Below are positions 25,582 to 36,890 of a DNA stretch of 64,000 bases, piece by piece (position 1 is the stretch's first letter; every line of letters begins with the position of its first letter). A program made the translations under genes and the position numbers. The DNA lies in assembly GCA_921293015.1 (NCBI GenBank), contig OV121084.1, forward strand, positions 25,792,946-25,856,945. Reading direction: 5' to 3'. The notes beneath the pieces are model-generated. The model worked only from the letters and a program-made list of their open reading frames with translations, searched no databases and was not told the DNA's origin. Origin of the DNA: Phorcus lineatus. Taxonomy: Eukaryota; Mollusca; Gastropoda; Trochida; Trochidae.

Positions 25582-25614
25582 GTCGCCATGGCAACATGAC
25601 GTCACCATGGCAAC
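25582..25614. promoter_or_regulatory. paired RFX X-box motifs flanking a perfect CRE
   Basis: Two 14-mers, GTCGCCATGGCAAC (25582..25595) and GTCACCATGGCAAC (25601..25614), each fit the RFX X-box consensus GTNRCC-N2-RGYAAC at every fixed position. A palindromic TGACGTCA (25597..25604) sits between them and overlaps the second. The block lies about 155 bases past the DUSP10 stop codon, inside the inferred 3' UTR. It could be DNA-level regulation of DUSP10, an antisense or downstream promoter, or a structured RNA element, since the X-boxes are self-complementary. Confidence 0.55.
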
Positions 25615-25767
25615 CGGAATGTTTTCACAAAGTTGTTCTGATCCGCCAACCTTTTGTCCGATCCGATAAGAAAGCACATAGTTCATCAGCTGATACAAGT
25701 TAACCAGCACAGGGTGGCAACCCGCACAAGAAGGCAACCAGCACAGGTCGGTAACCAACAGGGCTCA

Positions 25768-26033
25768 TCAAACGGAACTCTCAAAACCTTGCAATTTAGG
25801 ATGGAGAATTCTCGGGGTCTCCCCCAAGTTCAAGTCTCTCTCAAACTCCATCAATTGTCCCATGAAGTTGAAGTTTGGTGATATGATGTTGCGTTTGCCC
25901 TTCACATACTTATAGGCGTCTGTCATTGTCATTTTAGTATGTTTGAGGATATAGGCGATAGTGAGGGTTGCAGATCTGGAGATGCCGGCGTGGCAATGTA
26001 TGAGAACATGTCCGCCTGTCTGTCGACAGTCAT
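25768..26033 (-). CDS. DUSP10: DUSP10/MKP-5 coding exon 4: catalytic Cys loop and C-terminus
   Basis: Last coding exon, from acceptor TATTTCAG|ATGACT to the TGA at 25770..25768. It encodes [17 protein letters not shown], then [46 protein letters not shown] and the tail [16 protein letters not shown]. The HCX5R active-site loop is HCHAGISRS, with Cys347 as nucleophile and Arg353 binding phosphate. The AYxxxK, ISPN.NFMGQL.EFE and TPRIL.PKL motifs are those of DUSP10, including the short C-terminal tail that ends soon after PKL.G. No PEST or nuclear-export extension follows, unlike DUSP8/16. All catalytic residues are present, so an active Ser/Thr- and Tyr-dephosphorylating MAPK phosphatase is expected, probably acting on p38/JNK (from family knowledge). 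Confidence 0.97.
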
Positions 26034-29000
26034 CTGAAATAATAAAGAAAATCATAAATATGTTGATCAAACATATTCATTCGTTCAAACAATCTTATGA
26101 ATCCATTTAAAGAAAACTTTATTTTTTAACAATTTTTTTAAAATAATTATATTGAGATTTCTTGAGAAAACATCTTATTTGAATTAAACATATTTAGAAT
26201 TTAGCCTTTTTATTGATGAATTCTTGTTATTTTTACTTTTTAAATATATTAGTGAAACTATATAACTCCATATTTTTTTAAGTTAAAAAGAAGATGTGTT
26301 TCCATGTTTTGTAGTTTAAAAGAAGATGTCTTTCCGTGTTTTGTTAACGTTTGTTCTTCCGTTTATCCTAGTGATCGATTCAAACGCCAATAAGCGTTGT
26401 CATGTCATAAATGCACTGATGAAAAATTTCAAAGCAAGCAAGCGTTAACGTTCTCAGATATTAAACGATAGCGAGAGTTAAAGGGTTTCGCTTTCCAACG
26501 TCTCCGCCGGCCACGACGCTTCAATGTGACGTCAATCTGACAGCTGATAACTGCCAAACATAATTAGCGGTGACGAGTGACTCATAGACCAGTGATGCGG
26601 ATTTCACCGGATCAGCTGATAGCCGATAGGATCGATAAATCAGAGAGGGGTTATGTTGGGATTTGCATGGAAAAGATCAGCCAAGTTTGAAGCTCTATTG
26701 AAACTGAAACCAACAGGTCATTAATTTTCTTCAGATCTTGGAATTATTTGATTCATCAGGAGCAGTGACTTTGAAATTATTCCGCATTATGAGAACGATA
26801 ACGCTGAAAAGGGTGAATGCTTTAAAATACTAAAATTAATATATGAATTATTAGTTTGAAATATTTCAATATTTGCGATTTTATCTATAGGCTTCAGCTT
26901 TGGAAATAGACTCTGATTAACCATGATATCTATCGATAAATCAATGTTAAATTGTTTGTAAAATTATCACGAAGATATCTCAAAACAATTTGGATATACG
27001 ATTATATGAAACTGCATTTGTCACGCATGTGGCTATACTGAGAGAACCAGATTTTAACGTGTTTCTCATGTCAAAAACAATTGTTGCCTGGTATTCGCGA
27101 TATTCAGAAAAATGACTCAGTAATATCGCTGTGAGATAATCCCCCTGACTCACTCTTAGCAGTCGAAACTTGAAACCAATTTTACAATTTTTTGATCATT
27201 TTTACAGATAAACAAATTTCCTGGTTTTCATTTTTAAATGCATGTATCCTTTCTCCCCTTATAAGCAAACATTCGTTTTTTGAAGTTTCCAAACACGGAA
27301 TATAAACAAAGGACACGTTTATTGTTTATGTTTGCTTTAACGCGGAACATCCTCTCCCTCGTTTTGTTCTCCTTTTCAAGTTGGGTTTAACGCGCCGCGG
27401 TGTCCAGCAAATATCGCGCACCTACCGCAACCTCCTCCTTAACTAAACAAAAAAGTGTTCGTCCACGAAGAAAAAAAAACAATCAATGGCACACCTGACT
27501 CGAACAAAGCAAAACTTGTGTTTAACCCTGAAGTGATTGAACTTTCACGTGAGCAGTGAGTCATATTGGTCCTCTCGTCACCCCTCTCCTTTCCTGAACA
27601 AAAACTAACTCTGCCATCTGTCTCCAGATAGGCGGGGCAATTGGCTACCTCTCTCCTCCCGCACGTGGTATCCATGGTAACATATACAAAACGATGACTC
27701 ACTTCATGGATCCATAACGCAAATGCAAATCTAAAGCGGGCCATCTTTACCAGGTAAACGCAGCCGATTGGGTCGCTATTCTGCCAGGCCTAGTGCACAA
27801 TGCTCAGTAAATATCCTAATGTCTGTTTGTTGTGTTATTAACCTCTTTCATGCTTGGGCCGGAATAACAAGACAATACACAACTCATATACAATCTTCCG
27901 TATGGACATTCAGCTACTTTTACGTCTTTGAAGTCTGTAAGGTAAATACTCAAAGTGGTATTTTAATGTCGGGGCGAAATCAATGAGGCAGAAGACTAAG
28001 ACGATTTCATTGGTGCCTTTTCTAGGCTTGCTTTTCTAATGTAGAGTCAAGAAAATCTCATTTATTTCTGGGATTTTTCAGTTTCAATTTTCCTCAATAT
28101 CATAACACTGACAATATCATTTACATTCATGTCTTTTTCAGTTTCACAACTCCAATAATCGGATAAAGCAACACGATAATATATATATTTAGAAGTATTC
28201 CCAAATGAGTTTATCTATATTGGTATATTTTATCCATAATACTCTTCGTTTCATGAAACCGAGTTCGTTAAATTTACTATTTTTTCACGTTCATTAAAAT
28301 TAGTAATTTTCGATTTTCATATTCATTTTATCAATTGCACTTATATAGAGACTAAATCCTAGGTGTGTTTTCCAGTTATATCAATCTTATCACGGTATTC
28401 ACAAGCGTATCACTTATCATGCACACGAGTTATGTATGTATTACTAAGGGCGGATCCGTTTCGTTCATATCGTGAGCGAACAGATCTCACGTTTGGACGA
28501 ATCGTTCCGGCTCATTGGCGATTACTTGTTTATGCTGAGGGCGTCATTGTAAACTGCGATCTATCAGCGATGAGTGCAAATGAATAATACACTGATATGG
28601 GTTTTTACCGCAGAATATTCACATGAAGGGTGGGGAAAAATCCGCCGACGGTGACATCATCACCGACGCGACTTTTAAACGCAGCTAAGCGAGACGAAGT
28701 CACGAACTATTATGTTGTCTTCCGCGAGGTGGATGCAGGCGAATTATAAAGCGGGGAGTTTCTGATAAACACATCTTGATTGTCTAATGGAGCGATATCT
28801 ACATAACAAAATTTGAAGAGGCTACCCTCTTTTTTTAATTTCAAACTTTTTGGGCATTTTATACATAATGTACATTTTACTAAAAGTATCATAACCTCAG
28901 CATATGCCGAAGGTGGAAATGGTCTTAAACCTATTACAATGTTCAGATTACTAGAGGCTTTATACAAACACTTAAATACTTAAATATAGATAATTGGCAT

Positions 29001-29761
29001 CTTTCTTTAAAAACGTCTTTATTGTGTCACAAACATTTTGATATTCATCAAAATTTTTATCAGTTACCACCAAATTGCTTTGTTAACAAAACACATCAGC
29101 TTTTTTCTTTAAGAAGTTTAAAATATACAGTTGCCTTAACTAATTTCAGATTTAACGCATATAGCTAAATGAGTAAGGGCACTTAAGACAACGAGTTCAT
29201 CACTGAAGACAACGAGTTCAGTAGTTGTTACTCCGAACACTGCACCTCATCAACTACATCCCTGTCTCTCCACTACATCGCCGAGAGACTGCTATATGCA
29301 TGTCGTCAACCCCTAATTTGTTTCCTCCATCGATCCATACTGACAGATCCGTGTTTCCCGCGAGATTCGCGGATTAAGTAAGATTTTTCTGCTTTAAGTT
29401 TCCCGACACACACTTCATGATGGCTAATGACTGTTAAGATGTGTAAAGCGCTAGTTCCTCTAACACGGCTATAAAGCCAGCACCTAAACTACCGCGCGCC
29501 GCGGAAGTTCGTCAATTATGTAAATGTATCAAGTCTGATCGCTTAACCAGTCACGGCTCGTATTATCCAATACAAGGGCTTAACGTCAATTTGCTTTTTA
29601 TTTAGTTGACACATGTTTGCTTGCTTTGATTAAATTCTATTTGTAAGACTATTTTGAGGTGTTGTAATTGTTGATAAAACTGTGTAAAGTAAATGCAAAT
29701 AATAAAACATTTTCATTTCGTTGTAGGTTGAGTGAAAAAAGAATATTTTAGTTCAACTTAC
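26034..29761 (-). other. DUSP10 intron 3
   Basis: A 3.7-kb GT-AG intron. It has no domain-bearing ORF. It contains a perfect CRE (26527), a near-match to an RFX X-box, GTATCCATGGTAAC (27667..27680, one mismatch at a fixed position), and a small direct repeat, GAAGACAACGAGTTCA, near 29178..29223. No transposon ends were recognised. Confidence 0.8.
26527..26534. promoter_or_regulatory. perfect CRE in DUSP10 intron 3
   Basis: TGACGTCA about 0.5 kb into the 5' flank of exon 4 on the plus axis, in a stretch slightly richer in GC than its surroundings. Confidence 0.3.
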
Positions 29762-29947
29762 CTATAAATTCTAATGCTTCTTCAAAATACTGTTTGAGGT
29801 TTTGATGGCCACTATCGGACGCCGGGATTCGTTTGTATCTGATTCCCTGTTTTTCATAGTAAAGAGGCACATGTGACGTAACGTTCAGGACGTGGGTGAT
29901 TCGATGCGACCGCAACCTGTCCAAATTAGCAGCATCGCGTTCATTTC
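29762..29947 (-). CDS. DUSP10: DUSP10/MKP-5 coding exon 3: phosphatase domain with general-acid loop
   Basis: This 186-base exon (62 codons, phase 1) lies between acceptor TTTCAG|GAAATG and donor ATAG|GTAAGT. It encodes GNERDAANLDRL, ITHVLNVTSHVPLYYEKQGI and YKRIPASDSGHQNLKQYFEEA. The order and wording follow DUSP10, which has NEQDAQDLD, YVINVTTHLPLY and [21 protein letters not shown]. Asp316 in IPASDS is the expected general acid; it lies 31 residues before the catalytic Cys347, the same separation as in human DUSP10 (Asp377/Cys408). The loop after PLY is one residue shorter than the human one. Confidence 0.95.
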
Positions 29948-31498
29948 CTGAAATCACAAAATTACGAACTTATAAAATCAATAAAGAATAAAATGAATAA
30001 ACACAACAGAAGATTAAACATTTCTAAATGAAAATTTTTCTGAGAAGGACTTTGATTCAATTCCGTGCTGTGAAAAACACTCAAAATAAAAAATCAAAAT
30101 GTTTATCAACTAGCATGCCAACTTCCAATCAAGCAATGTTAATTACTGATTTATATTTTCAGGAAATAACAGTTCTAAGACGAAGAATGTCACAGGAATT
30201 TCTCCTTCGCCACAAAACCTCAAAACAAACAAAAACGCCCTGTGTTCCTAAAGTAAGCGGTCCAAAACAAATTTATCTTCGAGGGTCAGACAGACAGCGT
30301 TTGTTGCAACGACAGTCACTGACAGGTTCTCGCCACGGTTACACAACCGGACAATGGCTGGACATCTGACCACGAGTTATGTTTGTGACTAAGCATGAAC
30401 AATGGTTTTGATAAAAGGCTGACCGTTAAGTGACCAGTGAGAGGGTGAATTGACATGGAGAGGGGTCATGACTTGATTGACCATGTGGCGGTGAATCACG
30501 CTAAAGATATGCTCCTTATTACGAGATAGTCAGGAACCAGTTGGTTTTCTTTCTCAGAAACAATTTTGATTACTATGCCTGAGTCAATTTGAAAGGAAAT
30601 ACAGTTTTGGTTATATTTATTTATTCATCTATTATCCAAACAGGATATAAATGTCATCCCACACAGAAAACAAGCCTACCCTTTTCTTCGGAATTATCCA
30701 GAGACGAAATAAAGATTTCATATGAACTTTCAAGGAGTTTTTTTTTATTACGTATTAAATCCTAATGCTAGTTTTCCTTGTGAAAATGTATACTTCCTTG
30801 TATAACCAACAGCCATCAACTATATCGAAATTCTCTTACATACCTACAATCTCGAAGAAAACTTTAAAAACTTTAGTAAAGAGATGTATGACAATTTCAA
30901 TTTAACACAAAATCATAAACTGCTTTCATAAAGCTGTTCACAAATCTGATGCTAATTAACAGCAGAGCTAGCTTCCGTCTTTACTGATTGAAACAAAGAA
31001 GTGAGTCTGCACTGGAACGCTGGGGAGGAACCGAGGGGGTGAATCACCAGCCCCTTTGTTCGGGAGGGGCAGAAGAGGGACGGGAAGCGAACGCCAAGAT
31101 TTCTGAATAATTAGCACCAATCCTAAAGCTGTAAACATTTCCTAAATTCATTGGACTTCTTGAACGCGGATCTTTGTTCAAATTTTGCCTTGTCATTTTG
31201 TAACTTTCAATTACGATTAAAAGTTATGAAAACTCTATATAAGTTTTGAATCCTTATACAAATAAAGACGAATAACATTTAAGGATTTTTTGTCCCTTTC
31301 TTAATTATTCCTTGAATCTTTTTTACAGATGATCGTGTAAGTTCCCAATATAAAAAGTTACGAAGAAAGGGACCTATACATAAAATGTAGATGCTATATC
31401 AAAGATCTTAAACATCCAACGTCCCTTCAAACTGATATTTTAACTGAAATTATAAAACCTGGACACAACCAATACAGATTTTTTTAAAATTATCTTAC
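29948..31498 (-). other. DUSP10 intron 2
   Basis: A 1.55-kb GT-AG intron. A 113-codon plus-strand ORF inside it (30028..30369) is low-complexity and has no recognisable domain. I see no repeat element. Confidence 0.8.
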
Positions 31499-31660
31499 CT
31501 AAGTAAAGAAATGGAAGAACTTGGGAGGCGACCGCCGCTTCAATTTCTCCCGGCTGATCTGTGAGGTGATTCGTTGGGCTGTACAGTGGACGGTTGAAGT
31601 CGCAACGTGAAGCACTGTCACAAAGCTCGCCGTGACGTTTACTGAAGTCTTTCAATCCAC
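31499..31660 (-). CDS. DUSP10: DUSP10/MKP-5 coding exon 2: linker and start of the phosphatase domain
   Basis: This 162-base exon (54 codons, phase 1 at both ends) lies between acceptor TTGTTTTAG|GTGG and donor TTAG|GTAAGA. It completes Gly218 and begins GLKDFSKRHGELCD, which corresponds to the end of the rhodanese domain in DUSP10 (GLSSF-like). A linker rich in Ser, Thr and Pro follows, then EAAVASQVLPFLYLG, the opening strand of the dual-specificity phosphatase domain (human DUSP10 has ILPFLFLG). It ends inside Gly272, so skipping it would keep the frame but remove the first strand of the catalytic domain. The assignment is firm because the phases on both sides match and the family alignment is continuous. 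Confidence 0.93.
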
Positions 31661-33462
31661 CTAAAACAAAGGTAATCGTGGTCAATAATTGGTGATGATA
31701 ACAGAGTCAGGTGCAATTAATCAGATTAAAAATAATATTGGTAAATAAAGACAAATGTGCAATGTTAGGCACCCAGAAATATGTAAATGGCGGGGATAAG
31801 TGATGGAATCTCAAGGAGAGAAAGTGGAATGAATTCAAAACCTACAATGTTACCATTTATCAAAGGAATTCATTAGTGTCACTACCTGAAATCAAAATGG
31901 ATTGTGCCTTGTTATATTACAATGTGGTGTAGTACGGTCTAAAAACCAACGTTAGTACATGCGATAAATGTTAATGCTCTTCAGTTTCTATAACGGCAAC
32001 CTTTATCAGAGGAAATTGATAAGATGCCAGCAATATGCCAAACAACCCAGACATTTCATATGGAATGGTAAAACCCTGTACCGGGCATTTCTTGACGTGA
32101 GAATATCGGAATTCAAACCCGACCTCGGTCAGATCATAATATTCGAGGTTAGATAAGTCACTAGGAAAGTTAATCGCGTGGTTAATTACAACTGTCCTCA
32201 CAACTCCTATCTAAATACACTACAGACACAGGTTCCTGAAATGAGTCACTATTTGGTTTCGAACCCGACCTTAGTGCATCCGACTCAAGGTCAAGATAAG
32301 CTGTCAAAGTGGTACTGAGAAGGGATGTATTTTTAGTTGTGTTATTGGCCACGAGGAAAATATGCCTGTTTGTGATTACATACAACTTCCCTCCCCTACT
32401 ACAACTTCCCGGGACCCACAGTGAGTCACAACCGGGGGTCGAGGATGTATAGATAGGCACATGGTTCAGCTGTGGTCGACACATGCTTGAATTATTTCCG
32501 TACAATCCTTAACTTGTAAATTCCAGCGTGATGGCGGAAATGTTTGTTATTTACACGTTCATGTTATCAGCATGGAATCATTTGCTTGTTCATTGTTTAT
32601 AACGCAATTATGTTTCCCATTATAATCCAGTGAACAACAATGAATATCGAAACGAAACTGAAATGAGTTAACCATTATGTTACCGGACGACCACCGATAT
32701 CACAATTAACGATTTAACACGCTATTTATGCAACAACGAACAAACAACGCGTAAACACGTAATGCACATGCATCTGTATGAATAATGCACACGCGGCAGT
32801 GATTGACTTTAATCTAAGATTACTCCACTATGATGTTGTGTATTCTACACCGGCTGAGCAAGCACTAGAAGATATCGATTATGCAACAGCTGTGTAACTT
32901 AGCGGCCAGCAAGGTAGTTGGGGAGTGTTTATCGATTCATTCCCCTTATCCACACAGATGGAGTAATAAAATCAACATAAACAAAGCCTCCCAAGGTCAT
33001 ACTTTCTCAAATACGTTAGACATTTCCCTGGTTAATCACAAACTTCTGATGAGGTGGCCTCAAAAGGAAAATGTCGTGTTTAGGTTTGCCAACGAGATAC
33101 AATGCTTGTAAACAAACCTAACTCGACAACAGCGCATGTGGCTATGAGTCATCGGGGAAACTAGGTCAGCGCTCTACGTTGGTTCGGCTGACTAAGTGAG
33201 GAACCACGTATGATATTTCTACAGGCGATGTGCTTACAGATTCCCACTGACTATCTCAAGGAATCAAACAATAATCATTATTGCCAATCTATATAGTTTC
33301 TCATCTAATAAAATTATTGTCATTTGTAATAAAGGGAGAGATCAAAGCCGGCAGGTGTGACCGGTGAGAAACGACAGGTGACACATGATAGAGGTAGGTG
33401 TGACAGCGTTGATTTTGAATAAAATTCATAAAGCTGAATGGGAATACGAATAAAATGCTCAC
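31661..33462 (-). other. DUSP10 intron 1, with two possible SINE remnants
   Basis: A 1.8-kb GT-AG intron. On the minus strand, segments near 32160..32090 and 32280..32250 contain B-box-like GGTCGGGTTTGAA and GGTCGGGTTCGAAACC, suggesting decayed tRNA-derived SINEs. I cannot define their ends. No other gene is seen. Confidence 0.6.
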
Positions 33463-34114
33463 CTTTCAAGACAAACGTCTCCCTGCCCTCCTTATGTAGT
33501 GATGAAAGTACATGATGCAGCGCATTGTCACTGCTGATGTCACGGAGGTCTGTCGTCTGCTCGTCATACAATATCACTTCTCGGGGCATTTTCTTCTTCA
33601 AAATGTCTTTCCCTTCATTTGTTGTCACTAGATCGGACACTGTAATTTTCCCCTGCTGCAATCGCTTCCTACTAAACCTATCAGAACAGCTGATGTTGAC
33701 AGCTCCCTGTATATGATTCAGATTATAAGCCAGGAAAGGCCGACAGTCCAATACCAACACAGGTTTAGCTTTGGAGATTTTTGAAGCCAGTTCTTGAGGC
33801 ATTATCGTCCTAGCAGGAAACGTGGCTTTGTTGATAGCCAAGGCACTGGTAAGAGAACATGTACCAAAAGACATGGACTCAAACTTACACTTCTTCGGCA
33901 TGTGGCACTGGTAGTCGTCTGAGTCAGTATGAGCTCCGAAGCTCGAGAAGTCCAACTTGAGCCCGATCTTGCGTCGGTCAGGCAAGTTGTGGTCCGAGAA
34001 GCTGATTCTTGAAGGCGCTAACACCTCGACATCTCCTGACTCCGGCATTGAGGATTCGCTATCAATGAACACAAATAATCCTTCCTTAAACCACCGGACC
34101 AACGACCATAACAT
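33463..34114 (-). CDS. DUSP10: DUSP10/MKP-5 coding exon 1: N-terminus and rhodanese (CH2) domain
   Basis: First coding exon of a dual-specificity MAP kinase phosphatase; it encodes residues 1-217 plus the first base of Gly218. The rhodanese-like MAPK-binding domain spans about residues 105-218. It contains VLDCRPFLAYN, HIQGAVNISC and SRKRLQQGKITVSDL, which match the DUSP10 pattern (human DUSP10 has closely similar DCRPF, HIQGAV and RRRLQQGKIT blocks) better than DUSP1/4/6 types. The N-terminus is much shorter than in human DUSP10 and I see no similarity there. A basic-hydrophobic stretch, PDRRKIGLKLDF (residues 45-56), resembles a MAPK docking motif. The exon ends at a clean donor (AAAG|GTGAGC) in phase 1. 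An in-frame TGA lies upstream of ATG 34114, so the coding region begins at that ATG or at the next in-frame ATG at 34048 (MPESGD), unless an unseen upstream exon is spliced in. Neither ATG has a purine at -3, so the start is uncertain. Confidence 0.93.
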
Positions 34115-34345
34115 AAAACTTCTCCAACGGTGTCAGCTGATGAGGCCAAACATCGGAATCCTTCACACACTGGGAGAAGCTGCAACTAACACGGGATTCA
34201 CAACACTGGTCAAGTACTCTTATGCGCTCCTGTATAAGATCCGGACTCACTCTGTCATCACAGGATATTCTCTGAGTCAGCCAGTCACTCACTCTCAGCT
34301 GAGCGATATGCACGTTCTACCAGCTCAGCTTCGTTTACATCAATG
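34115..34345 (-). other. probable DUSP10 5' leader with short upstream ORFs
   Basis: Upstream of ATG 34114 on the minus strand the sequence looks exonic, but every frame closes quickly. I see four upstream ATGs with very short ORFs: ATG-TAA at 34340..34335, ATG-ACA-GAG-TGA at 34258..34247, a six-codon ORF at 34153..34133, and a seven-codon ORF at 34109..34086 that overlaps the first in-frame ATG. The last one ends 37 bases before ATG 34048. The transcription start is not visible, so the 5' limit is a guess. Confidence 0.45.
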
Positions 34346-34391
34346 AAGGATATTTCAGCAAGCGCTCGACTCCAAGCGGCCAAGCGAAGGG

Positions 34392-34416
34392 TGACGTCAT
34401 TTTAGGGATATAAATA
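34392..34416 (+). promoter_or_regulatory. CRE and TATA box about 290 bp upstream of the DUSP10 ATG
   Basis: TGACGTCA (34392..34399) is followed 10 bases later by TATAAATA (34409..34416). The TATA consensus reads on the plus strand, away from DUSP10, predicting a start near 34440. Read on the minus strand it is TATTTATA, which may still work. No long ORF follows on the plus strand, so a divergent or promoter-associated transcript is possible. Being so near the DUSP10 leader, it is probably part of that promoter region. Confidence 0.5.
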
Positions 34417-34976
34417 GGTCTGAGGGAAATTATGGACCGAGCGTGTTCGGTAGTTTCCGATATGACTCGGCCGGCTCCGTGTGTCATATCAACTCGTTGT
34501 TAGGTGTGAAGTTGTGGAACGCTGCGGTGTGGTAGAAGTTTCAATAGACTGGATGATTCAATGGTAGCGTATCAACAGCAAACAGAAACCGGCCCGTTGT
34601 CAACGTTGACAAATAATTACAGTGTCCTTTGTCGTTTTGATATTTTCTGCCCAAATCATACGTAGATGACAGTTTAAGAACGTTTGTAGGCAATTGACTA
34701 ATGTATACGTGTTGCAATGATCTAATTTGTTAGTAAATAAATTACAATGACAGGTTGGATACAGCGTCGATTGATAAGTTTTTAAAGTTCGAAATCTCTA
34801 TTAAATTGACGTACGTAATTAATTATTTAAAATTGTTTGAAATACGTTTTAGGATTATGTTACGCCTATTTCTTAGCCTATTTCATCCTTGGTTTTAATG
34901 TCTAGAATGGGCTTTTAAACTACATATTATATAATGTGAACATTATTCAAATTCAAATTGTGTGTGTGTTTGCGTG

Positions 34977-34982
<6 letters not shown>

Positions 34983-35008
<26 letters not shown>
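34983..35008. repeat. (TA)n microsatellite
   Basis: Uninterrupted TA dinucleotides, preceded by GTGTGT-rich sequence. Confidence 0.9.
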
Positions 35009-35381
35009 CGATCCCTTGACAAATTTAACTTATTTCACGCAAATTAAGCAAAGTAATTCTGAATTTCGAATGATATGAACAAAATTACGTGTGTATGCAA
35101 ATCAGTAGATATTATTCAAAATGAACTTCTCTTAAGTCTGTGAAACTCTAGTTGTGGCCAACTTGTGTGTACATTTAATAAAACAAGAACAATCTAACCA
35201 CAGATTTTGAGCACATACATTTTATAGTAAGAAAACCTCTAACCTTTTTTCAAATAAAAATTCATAAACAAGGTAATATAATGCAATAAAACTCATTTGT
35301 TGATTTATAGGCTTATATTACGATATAAGTTTCACCTGTTTATCTGACCTACTTGAAAGGATGAGACGGGGCATGTGATTA

Positions 35382-35389
35382 TGACGTCA
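35382..35389. promoter_or_regulatory. perfect CRE upstream of DUSP10
   Basis: A palindromic TGACGTCA about 1.3 kb upstream of the DUSP10 start codon, in the pattern ATGACGTCACC. Possible CREB/ATF/AP-1 input; the motif is seen, the function inferred. Confidence 0.35.
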
Positions 35390-36890
35390 CCAAGTAATTC
35401 AGCTGATATGACCTTTCTGCATTACGTAAACTGTCCCAGCTAGCACATCGAGTTTACGATATCCTTGAAAAATGTTTTAAGCAGTTAATTTTTTCTGCTA
35501 AGCATGTTCATCCATTTTCTGAATGCATGTCCAGTTTCGAATGCTTTAGATATAACATTGGACTATCCAATCTAGTTTATCTGTCAATACAGCCTTACAA
35601 AATGCTTGTATTTCTACGCTCCTAAATGTTTATCAATGTCATTCATTGTAGAATACCACGGTCTCTGACCTTCTTTTCACCGGGTGAGTGGACTAAAACA
35701 CAGCGTTCGTGAGTGATAGTAATCTAATGACATCATATAACCTTTTCTATGACAGAATGCCATAGCAGGCGTAGAAGCGGTAACTCAGAACAGTACGTAT
35801 GACAAAAGTTACCATATTCACTCTGTAAAACCTAATCATAGTTGGTATCTTGCATGACGATTTATACATACAAAATACACTGGCGAAACCAGAGGTGGAA
35901 TTCTAGAGTTACGCCCCCCTCCTTCTTTAGGATTTCATTTTCTTTTAAATTGCTTGGGGCAAGGATGTGGGGTAGTGTGAACCACCCCCTCCCCAACCTC
36001 CTTTTCATAGAGAATGGTTAAACCCAGACTTCTGTCTCTGATAGATTGTGGTTTAAATGAAGACTGTGTGTCGACTCTGAAAATTATGAGTTTGCCCAAA
36101 AGCGCAATTAAATCTTCTTTTTTCAAAAGAATTTGAAGACAAGAGTTCACGAATGTTCTAAATTTGCATCCGGGCTTTTTTCACAATCAACTTACATCAA
36201 ATCATTATGAAAAAAACCAGCGTCGATTAAAGACGAATATTAAGAAATAGTTAATCCAAACTTCAGAATCTTATGACTTTAACTGCTATCAACAATATTC
36301 ACCATTCTCTTATTGTTATCGAAGAACGGCCTATGTTATAGGAAATACGGTATTAGACGTACTCGAGGGACTAAAACACTAACATGTAACTATACTCATG
36401 CCTATTCTTCTTCTAACAAGTGACTTCAAGCAAACAATACCCGGCTACTTAACAGAGCCCTGCCACGTTCCTTATAAATAATAAGATTAGGGAGATAGGC
36501 CCGGCTTTATTACTTGAAATATTAAGCATGCGTATTTTCGTAACTGTTGCTAGCCTACCATGAAGATTTGGTGTACAGGGGGTATGGGGTTTGATGTATT
36601 GGACAGGTAGACAGGTAGCTGACAATAGGTAGTTGGGCTGTTTACCTGATTCTGCACACCTGTACGTGAGTATTGTATATTCTGTTGTATATTTTACATA
36701 TTTATATCTAATATTTTATCGTTATATTACCGTGTACATTTATAAGGAATTTAAACGAAACGAGCATTCGATATATATTTGACTAAAAACGGGAATCCTT
36801 AAACTTTTTAACACCAGATAATCATTTATTGTCATTGATAGTACCGAGAACCCCATTTAGGGTTTAAAGGAATACATGTATTAAAGGGAC
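35390..36890. other. gene-free stretch
   Basis: No gene or repeat structure recognised. A 71-codon minus ORF at 35935..36150 has no domain. Confidence 0.5.

Larger units (their letters stand above)
24275..25767 (-). other. inferred DUSP10 3' untranslated region
   Basis: About 1.5 kb follows the stop codon before the first canonical poly(A) signals on the minus strand: AATAAA at 24368..24363 and again at 24297..24292. No TTTATT (minus AATAAA) occurs between these and the stop codon. The segment holds an AU-rich nonamer (24679..24688) and, close to the stop, X-box and CRE motifs. Two NRF1-like GCGCATGCG sites lie near 24884 and 25331. Short ORFs here on both strands have no recognisable domain. 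The 3' end needs transcript evidence. Confidence 0.5.

Noticed and set aside
34086..34313. 75-codon minus ORF in the DUSP10 leader
   Set aside because: It begins at GTG with an in-frame stop just before it and has no ATG start, so it is not a credible protein; only the small ATG uORFs were kept.
33957..34346. 129-codon plus ORF across DUSP10 exon 1
   Set aside because: Antisense shadow of the real exon.
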